From CAUZWH01 sp965247665 (GTDB taxonomy: Bacteria > Pseudomonadota > Alphaproteobacteria > SHVV01), in contig CBDFHH010000004.1 of assembly GCA_965247665.1 (NCBI GenBank), positions 372,001 to 436,000 of the forward strand: a stretch of 64,000 nt of DNA, written 5' to 3'. The position numbers and the translations under genes are program-made. The first letter of the stretch is position 1. Each line of letters begins with the position of its first letter. This document shows, one piece after another, positions 58,659 through 64,000 of the stretch. Below the pieces are notes generated by a model, which was given only the letters and a program-made list of their open reading frames with translations, searched no databases and was not told the origin of the DNA.

Positions 58659-59681
58659 CTAACGGGCGCCGAAGATCTCACGCAGCTTGTCGCGGAAGAA
58701 CTCGGGCGTCTTGACCTCGACTGCGAGTTTCGACGGGAGCAGCGTGACGTTGTTGATACGCTGGAACGCGCCCGGCCGGAACTCCGGCTTGGCCGGGATC
58801 ATGCCGGTCTCGCCGAGCAGCTTCTGGCCCTCGTCGGACAGCACGTAGTCGATCAGCAGCTTGCCGGCGTTGGGATGCGGGGCGTTCTGCGACAGGTTGG
58901 TCGACAGGCCGACGAACACCATCTCGGACGGCGCCGCCCAGTCGACTGGCGCGCCTTTCTTCTTGACCGGCTCGGTGAAGTCCGGATAGGCGGCGAAGTG
59001 GATCGCCACCTCGCCCGACATTACCATCTCGCGCACCTGCATGTAGCGGCCGTATTTGGGCTCCTGCGCCGCCAGCCGCTGCAGGTAGTCCAGCCACTTC
59101 GCCTCGCCCCACCGATCATACATGGTGATCGTCCAGGTATAGGCACCGCCACGGCCGGTCGGATCCTGCATACCGATCTTGCCCTTCCACTTCGGATCGA
59201 GCAAATCGTCCCAGGTCTTCGGAACCTCGGCGTCCTTCACCCGTTCGGTATTCCAGGCAAAGCTGGTGGTGTTGATGCCGAAGGTGTTGGACAGGCCCAT
59301 CGGGTCCATGAGTTCGGGCGGATAATCCGCCGCCTCCGGCGAAATGTAGGCTTTGATGAACTTCTCGCCCCAACGGTGGGTGGTGATGGTGGTGGCGAGG
59401 ATCACATCGGCGACGTGACGGCCCGACGCGGTTTCGGATTCGAAGCGCTACGCGTATTTACGGGTGTCGGCACGCAGGAAATCGACGTCGATGCCGGGGT
59501 ATGCGGCGTTGAAACCGGTGACGATCTGTTGCACGCGGTCGATCGGCTGACCCGTGTAGAGGGTCACCTAGCCCTCGTTCTTCGCCATTTCGTACGTGCT
59601 CTGGGTGGCGCCGTCGGTCGGGATCAGGGCGATGGCGATTGCCAACGCCACCGCACAAAGTACGGTCATCCTTGGTTACAT
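58659..59681 (-). pseudogene. Extracellular solute-binding protein (iron/spermidine type) with nonsense codons
   Basis: Minus-strand frame from an ATG at 59681 preceded by AGGAGGAAACC. Codon 2 is TAA (59676), codon 38 is TAG (59568; before VTLYTGQPIDRVQQIV) and codon 78 is TAG (59448; in RKYA-stop-RFESETAS). The remaining ~260 codons are open and well conserved (DVILATTITTHRWGEKF, TWTITMYDRWGEAKWLDYL). A restart at a later ATG would lack the signal peptide and first lobe. If translated through, it would be a ~340 aa periplasmic receptor for the adjacent permease. Confidence 0.85.
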
Positions 59682-59717
59682 GGTTTCCTCCTGGGACTGC
59701 TGCTCTGGACGCGTCGC

Positions 59718-60862
59718 TAGTGCATTGACGCAAACAAAGGATTCACGGGAGTATAGTTCTGTGTCATTCTCGTGTGATGGCACAAGAGCTCAACGTCATT
59801 GTTGGCGCCGAGGACCGTGCGCGTTTGGCGGCGATCGTCGGCGATCGTTCTCGCCCGCTCAAGCACGTACAGCGGGTCCGGATCATCCTGTCGTCGGCCG
59901 AGCGCTTGCCGGTGGCAGAGGTGGCGCGTCTGGCCGGCGTGAGCCGGCCGGCGGTGTGGCGTTGGCAGCGCCGGTTTGCCGAGGAAGGCGTCGAGGGCCT
60001 GCTGCGCGACAAGACCCGGCCGCCGGGAAGGGCGCCGCTGCCGCCGGAGACGATCGCTCGAGTGGTCGCCATGACCTGTCAGGAGGAGGCGCCCGGCGAG
60101 ACCGCCCATTGGACCGGCAGGGCCATGGCCAAGGCCGTCGGCATCAGCCTGCGCTCGGTGCAGCGCATTTGGCGAGCCTGCAACCTGCAGCCGCATCGCA
60201 TCCGTACCTTCAAGCGCTCCGGTGATCCCGCCTTCGCCGAGAAGGTCGAAGACATCGTCGGCCTCTACATGAACCCGCCGGCCCATGCCGTGGTGCTGTC
60301 GATCGACGAGAAGTCGCAGATCCAGGCCCTCGATCGAACCCAGCCCGGGCTGCCGCTCAAGCCCGGCCGCTGCGCCACCATCACCCACGACTATAAGCGC
60401 AACGGCACCACCACCCTGTTTGCGGCACTGAACATTCTCGACGGCACCGTCATCGGCCGCTGCATGCAACGCCACCGCCATCAGGAGCTGATCTGCTTCC
60501 TCAACGCCGTCGAGCGGGCCATCCCGCCAGGCAAGGTGATCCATGCCGTGCTCGACAACTATGCCGCCCACAAGCAGCCCAAGGTCATCGAGTGGCTCAA
60601 GCGCCATCCGCGTTGGGTGTTCCACTTCACGCCCACTTCCGGTTCCTGGCTCAACGCCGTGGAGAGCTTCTTCTCCGCACTCACCCGACGGCGCATCCGA
60701 CGCGGCACCTTCCACTCCGTCGCCGATCTCCAGGCCACCATCAACCGCTACATCGCCGAGCACAACGACGACCCCAAACCCTTCGTCTGGACCAAACCCG
60801 CTAAAACCATCCTCGCAAAAACAAAACAAATGCCTGTACCTTCCGTCTGAGTCACTGCACTA
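59718..60862 (+). mobile_element. IS630-family insertion sequence, intact
   Basis: 1.14 kb. Inverted ends: left CTAGTGCATTGACGCAAAC, right (reverse complement) CTAGTGCAGTGACTCAGAC. TA duplicated at 59718-59719 and 60861-60862; restored target GCTAGC. It occupies the gap between the divergent binding-protein relic and the ATPase gene, and so replaces or separates their promoters. Confidence 0.9.
59774..60850 (+). CDS. IS630-family transposase
   Basis: 358 aa. N-terminal helix-turn-helix (VAEVARLAGVSRPAVWRWQR, about residues 47-66), then the DDE core: VLSIDEKSQIQALD, HAVLDNYAAHKQ and FTPTSGSWLNAVESFFSAL. A different subgroup from the transposase at 7043 (DEKSQIQ rather than DETGAK). Complete. 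Confidence 0.93.
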   Translation: MMAQELNVIVGAEDRARLAAIVGDRSRPLKHVQRVRIILSSAERLPVAEVARLAGVSRPAVWRWQRRFAEEGVEGLLRDKTRPPGRAPLPPETIARVVAMTCQEEAPGETAHWTGRAMAKAVGISLRSVQRIWRACNLQPHRIRTFKRSGDPAFAEKVEDIVGLYMNPPAHAVVLSIDEKSQIQALDRTQPGLPLKPGRCATITHDYKRNGTTTLFAALNILDGTVIGRCMQRHRHQELICFLNAVERAIPPGKVIHAVLDNYAAHKQPKVIEWLKRHPRWVFHFTPTSGSWLNAVESFFSALTRRRIRRGTFHSVADLQATINRYIAEHNDDPKPFVWTKPAKTILAKTKQMPVPSV

Positions 60863-60966
60863 GCTAACGAGTCGCGCGAACATGGGGCGCAACCGTCATC
60901 TAGTGTAACGTCTATCGACATAGCCGCGGAAACCGGCGTTCCCGCGAACCACCTAGCGAGCCCACT

Positions 60967-62034
60967 TTGCCCCAGGTCACCATCGAAGGTCTAACCAAGC
61001 ACTTTAGCGACACCGTCGCCGTCGACCGCATGGATCTCCGCGTCGAGGATGGCAGCCTGACGACGTTCCTGGGTCCTTCGGGCTGCGGCAAGACGACCAC
61101 GTTGCGTATGGTGGCCGGGCTCGAAGTTCCCACCGCGGGCACCATCTCGATCGGCGACGAGGTGATGTGCGGCAACGGCGTATTCGTGCAGCCGGAGAAG
61201 CGGCAGATCGGCATGGTGTTCCAATCCTATGCGATCTGGCCACATATGAGCGTGTTCGAGAACATCGCCTATCCCCTCAAGGTGCGCCGGTTGCCGCGCA
61301 GCGCGGTGCGCGAGCGCACGCTCGAGGCGCTCGACTTGGTCCAGTTGATCGACCTCGCTGACCGCTACCCGGCCCAGCTCTCGGGCGGCCAGCAACAGCG
61401 GGTCGCGGTGGCTCGCGCCATCGTGTTCGAGCCGCGTATCCTGCTGTTCGACGAACCGCTCTCCAACCTCGACGCCAAGCTGCGCGAGCAGATGCGCTTC
61501 GAGCTGCGTGAACTGCAGCAGCGGCTCGGCGTTACCACGCTTTATGTCACGCACGATCAGCAGGAGGCGCTGGCAATAAGCGACCAAGTCGCCGTCATGG
61601 ATGAAGGCCGGATCGTCCAAGTCGGTAAGCCCCAGGACATTTACGAAGCCCCGATCAGCAAATTCGTCGCCGATTTCGTCGGTTGGACCAATTTTCTGCC
61701 GGCGGTGGTCGAGGATGGCCGGATCGTCGTCGACGGCACACCACTTGTTTGCGATCTGCCGGCCGACGTCAATGACGGAGCCGCTGTCGAAATCGCTATC
61801 CGTCCGGTCGACATGCGCGTTTCGACTGCCGACTCGGACGCCGGTGGCCCGAGGGACAACGTGATCCAGGGCGATGCTCGCGCGACGATCTACATGGGCA
61901 AATACCTGATCTGCGACGTCGCGTTGGGCGCGCATGTCGTTCAGGGCTACGCCGAGCTCGGCGGCGACGTCCGCGCCGGCACGCGGGTGCGCCTGAGCTT
62001 CGACGCCGGCGCTGTCCGCGTGCTCATGAAATGA
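60967..62034 (+). CDS. ABC transporter ATP-binding protein (FbpC/PotA-type)
   Basis: 355 aa, TTG start. Walker A GPSGCGKTTTLRMVAG, Q-loop MVFQSYAIWPHMSV, signature QLSGGQQQRVAVARAI, Walker B ILLFDEPLSNLDAKL, switch His VTHDQQEA, then a C-terminal TOBE regulatory domain (about 240-355). Matches the fused permease at 56035. Its stop overlaps the Rieske gene start (ATGA), so uptake and oxygenation are co-expressed. IS630 lies 104 bp upstream. Confidence 0.93.
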   Translation: MPQVTIEGLTKHFSDTVAVDRMDLRVEDGSLTTFLGPSGCGKTTTLRMVAGLEVPTAGTISIGDEVMCGNGVFVQPEKRQIGMVFQSYAIWPHMSVFENIAYPLKVRRLPRSAVRERTLEALDLVQLIDLADRYPAQLSGGQQQRVAVARAIVFEPRILLFDEPLSNLDAKLREQMRFELRELQQRLGVTTLYVTHDQQEALAISDQVAVMDEGRIVQVGKPQDIYEAPISKFVADFVGWTNFLPAVVEDGRIVVDGTPLVCDLPADVNDGAAVEIAIRPVDMRVSTADSDAGGPRDNVIQGDARATIYMGKYLICDVALGAHVVQGYAELGGDVRAGTRVRLSFDAGAVRVLMK

Positions 62035-63206
62035 GATCCATGCCCCAGCCTACCGCCGCACGATCCCGCAATCCCTTCAGCCCGGTGGCTGAACGCTCGG
62101 GAACTCTGCCCGGCCACTACTACTGGGATCCTGAAATCTACGCCCGCGAGAAAGAGGAAATCTGGTTCAAGACCTGGCAGCTGGTCGGCCACATGGTTTC
62201 CTTGCGACAGCCCGGCGACTTCTTCACCGCCGACCTGCTCGACCAGAAGATCCTGGTCTGTCGCGACAACGGGAACCGGGTGCGCGCCTACCACAATGTC
62301 TGCATGCACCGCGGCCATATTCTCGCCGAAGGCTCCGGTAACCGAACGTTTTTCACTTGTCCGTTCCACGCCTGGTCGTACGACCTCGAGGGCAATCTGC
62401 GGGCGGCGGGCAATGCCGCCAACGTCGCCGGCTTCCGGCTCGAGGATTTCGGACTCGCCGAGATCCGCGTCGAGATCCTGGCCAACATGGTGTTCGTGAA
62501 CCTCGATCCCCACACCCGGCCGCTGGCCGATCTGATGCCGGGAATCGAGGACGATATCCGCAAGTCCGTGCCCGACTACGACGCGCTCAAGCTGGTGCGC
62601 ACCGCTGTGCTCGAAGTCAACGCCAACTGGAAGTTGATCCTCGACGGCCTCGAGTGCTACCACTGCCCGATCATTCACCCGCACATCTCGACCGGCAAGG
62701 AGGGGTTCATCGAACGCCGCTTCGTCGGCGAGGAGTTCGAGTACTGGCAAAAACACACTTCGTACGGCAACCGCGAGGTGATCGAAAAGCACAGGGAGCG
62801 ATTGCCCTACGATTTCGGTCCGGCGACGGTGATCGACATCCCGATCTACTATCTGTGGCCCAACCTGATTCTCGTGGCGCATCGGGGTCCCAGCAATTTC
62901 AAGATCCTGCGTGCGGTGCCGCACGGGCCGGAGCGAGCGCTGCGAATCAACTATAATTTCTGCCTTAACGATCCCTCCGGCGCGTACGATCTGGCGCAGA
63001 TGAACCAGTATCGTGACGTCGTCTGGCCCCAGGATCGCACGGCGATGGAGGGGCAGGCGCTGGGCTTGAAGTCGCGCGGCTACACCCAGGGTCGACTGAT
63101 GGTCGATGCCGAGCATAGCTGGCGCAGCGAGCACGGCACCCACCACTTCAACAATCTGGTCTGGCGTGTGCTCAACGGCGCCAACTATGAGGTCGCGCCG
63201 GACTAG
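62031..63206 (+). CDS. Aromatic-ring-hydroxylating-type Rieske oxygenase, alpha subunit
   Basis: 391 aa (388 from the ATG at 62040). Rieske [2Fe-2S] ligands CMHRGH (C-x-H, about residue 91) and CPFHAWSYDLEG (C-x2-H, about 110); mononuclear Fe site in GLECYHCPIIHP with a C-terminal Asp. This is the SRPBCC type used by carnitine, stachydrine and glycine-betaine monooxygenases and by aromatic dioxygenases. Overlaps the ABC ATPase stop. The reductase partner is not in the window. Confidence 0.92.
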   Translation: MRSMPQPTAARSRNPFSPVAERSGTLPGHYYWDPEIYAREKEEIWFKTWQLVGHMVSLRQPGDFFTADLLDQKILVCRDNGNRVRAYHNVCMHRGHILAEGSGNRTFFTCPFHAWSYDLEGNLRAAGNAANVAGFRLEDFGLAEIRVEILANMVFVNLDPHTRPLADLMPGIEDDIRKSVPDYDALKLVRTAVLEVNANWKLILDGLECYHCPIIHPHISTGKEGFIERRFVGEEFEYWQKHTSYGNREVIEKHRERLPYDFGPATVIDIPIYYLWPNLILVAHRGPSNFKILRAVPHGPERALRINYNFCLNDPSGAYDLAQMNQYRDVVWPQDRTAMEGQALGLKSRGYTQGRLMVDAEHSWRSEHGTHHFNNLVWRVLNGANYEVAPD

Positions 63207-63282
63207 GCAGGTTTGTGCCCGTGCCGCGATTGGTTGATGATCACCGGTTGATGCCGGTGTACGCGCGGGAAGGAGCACAACG

Positions 63283-63381
63283 ATGACGGCAGCGCTCGAC
63301 CGCTACCAGGAGCTGCTGGCCCACGAGCCGGTGCGCGACCCCGGCGACTACTTTACCAACGCGTACCTGCCCGGGAACTAG
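63283..63381 (+). pseudogene. Short N-terminal ORF cut by an IS630-type element
   Basis: 32 codons (MTAALDRYQELLAHEPVRDP then GDYFTNAYLPGN) after a GGAAGGAG site, ending in a TAG formed by the IS end. The good ribosome-binding site and composition suggest the start of a real gene; the rest is not recognisable after the element. I do not recognise the family. Confidence 0.5.
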
Positions 63382-63658
63382 AGCATATTCTGATCACTTA
63401 CGGTCATATCCTGTGGCGGCGAAGTAGTTTTGGCACTCGGCCGAGGTGAAGATGTCTGTGGCTTGTGCGATGGCCTCCCAGAGTTCTGTGACGGTGCGGG
63501 CGGCCCGACGCTTGAGGTAGGCCTTGAACTTGGAGAAGGCCATCTCGATCGGGTTGAAGTCGGGATGCAGGCTGGCTTCCTTCACCAGCACGCATCTTGA
63601 ATCACAGACACAACCAATTGAAAATACAGAAGATTCTGTCAGATCGAAAAACGCTCTA
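63379..63658 (-). mobile_element. Internally deleted IS630-type element (MITE-like, 280 bp)
   Basis: Ends CTAGAGCATATTCTGATC (left) and, reverse-complemented, CTAGAGCGTTTTTCGATC (right). TA repeated at 63379-63380 and 63657-63658; restored target ACTAGC. The interior (63394-63591, minus) keeps only the last ~55 transposase residues (PDFNPIEMAFSKFKAYLKRR). Confidence 0.85.
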
Positions 63659-63886
63659 GCCGAGGAGAGCGCATCTACCGATCTCGGAACGCAGGCGCTT
63701 CGGCGTCCGCCTTTCCGCGTGCCGCCGAGAGCGCACCGCGCGCCTTCTTGGTTGCGAGGACTGGGACGCGCGTCGGTCGGTTACCGGCTGGTTGCCGGCC
63801 ATGCCGGCAACGGTCCGCAAACCTCGACGCGAGCCTCGGCTCGGCTGTGCTACGATTTTCCCAAGCGCGCGTGAAAGGAGCCCAGC
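63659..63886. other. Gap before second Rieske gene
   Basis: 228 bp. Probably the decayed remainder of the gene starting at 63283 plus a promoter; nothing definable. Confidence 0.3.
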
Positions 63887-64000
63887 ATGGACGCGAACAT
63901 CGCCGAAATTGCGGAACATCTGCGGTTCCGCCGCGAGCCGGAGCTATCCGGTACGTTGCCGGCCCGCTACTACTTCGATCACGAGATCTTCGAACGCGAG
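63887..64000 (+). CDS. Rieske-type oxygenase, N-terminal part (3' end outside window)
   Basis: 38 codons visible, ATG after GAAAGGAG. SGTLPARYYFDHEIFERE aligns with SGTLPGHYYWDPEIYARE at the same position of the Rieske gene at 62031, so this is a paralogue. The Rieske and iron motifs lie beyond the window. Confidence 0.75.
   Translation, partial: MDANIAEIAEHLRFRREPELSGTLPARYYFDHEIFERE

Noticed and set aside
57738..59720. 660-codon plus-strand frame opposite the TauD gene and the binding-protein relic
   Set aside because: Antisense artefact: Arg/Asp/His-rich without domains. The minus-strand frames contain clear motifs.

Overview
This 64 kb window is GC-rich and densely coded, and it reads as the chromosome of an alphaproteobacterium of Rhodospirillales type. 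The evidence is a DUF4167 gene next to prmC, the order hisS-prfA-prmC-DUF4167 ... clpB-M23 peptidase, a HrcA/CIRCE-controlled groESL pair, an EF-G-like paralogue, and many catabolic oxygenases and CoA/ABC functions. The lineage is inferred from gene content and order as I remember them. No rRNA is present.

Layout. 1-3662: translation block (end of hisS, prfA, prmC) and DUF4167. 3663-12741: a patch of insertions and decay splitting DUF4167 from clpB. It holds a 79-bp inverted repeat around an amidohydrolase and an alpha/beta hydrolase, remnants of IS3 and IS5 elements, an intact IS630-type element, an IS481-type transposase, rsgA, broken carboxylate-amine ligase and deformylase genes, and two 3' pieces of initiator tRNA. 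12742-17440: clpB with a heat-shock-like promoter, a small IS630 deletion derivative exactly at its stop codon, and an M23 endopeptidase. 17680-20428: a complete AmmeMemoRadiSam set (Memo-AMMECR1 fusion plus radical SAM enzyme). 20633-23784: a candidate sRNA, N-formylglutamate amidohydrolase, tRNA-Val(GAC), a small ORF and a TagO-like secreted protein. 23785-28672: a branched-chain-amino-acid-type ABC transporter. 28736-35513: molybdopterin genes (moaE, moaD, moeA, mobB), pgsA, uvrC, an AT-rich gap with DnaA-box-like sites, folB and a FolM-like SDR.

35555-38995: a Ca2+/Na+ antiporter-type protein beside a tightly overlapping four-gene unit: two DUF1538 membrane proteins, a PII-like protein and a CBS-pair protein. 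I consider this the best candidate for an undescribed system: a paired transporter or channel under nucleotide-sensing control. 39099-46739: uvrB, an aminotransferase, the EF-G-like GTPase, a keto-acid hydratase-like enzyme and msrP. 46822-48891: groESL with CIRCE. 48979-55688: ring-opening amidohydrolase, CoA-transferase, a DUF1194 protein, a large TauD/TfdA-like oxygenase, an aspartate-dehydrogenase-like protein and a hydrolase.

55689-64000: a catabolic and uptake locus of unknown substrate. A Fe3+/spermidine-type ABC permease, a TauD-type dioxygenase and a nonsense-riddled binding protein face away from an ATPase and a Rieske oxygenase. An intact IS630 element sits in their shared promoter gap, and a second Rieske gene starts at the right edge. 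All four two-ended IS630-type insertions in the window sit at CTAG; this explains why one of them lies in a TAG stop codon.
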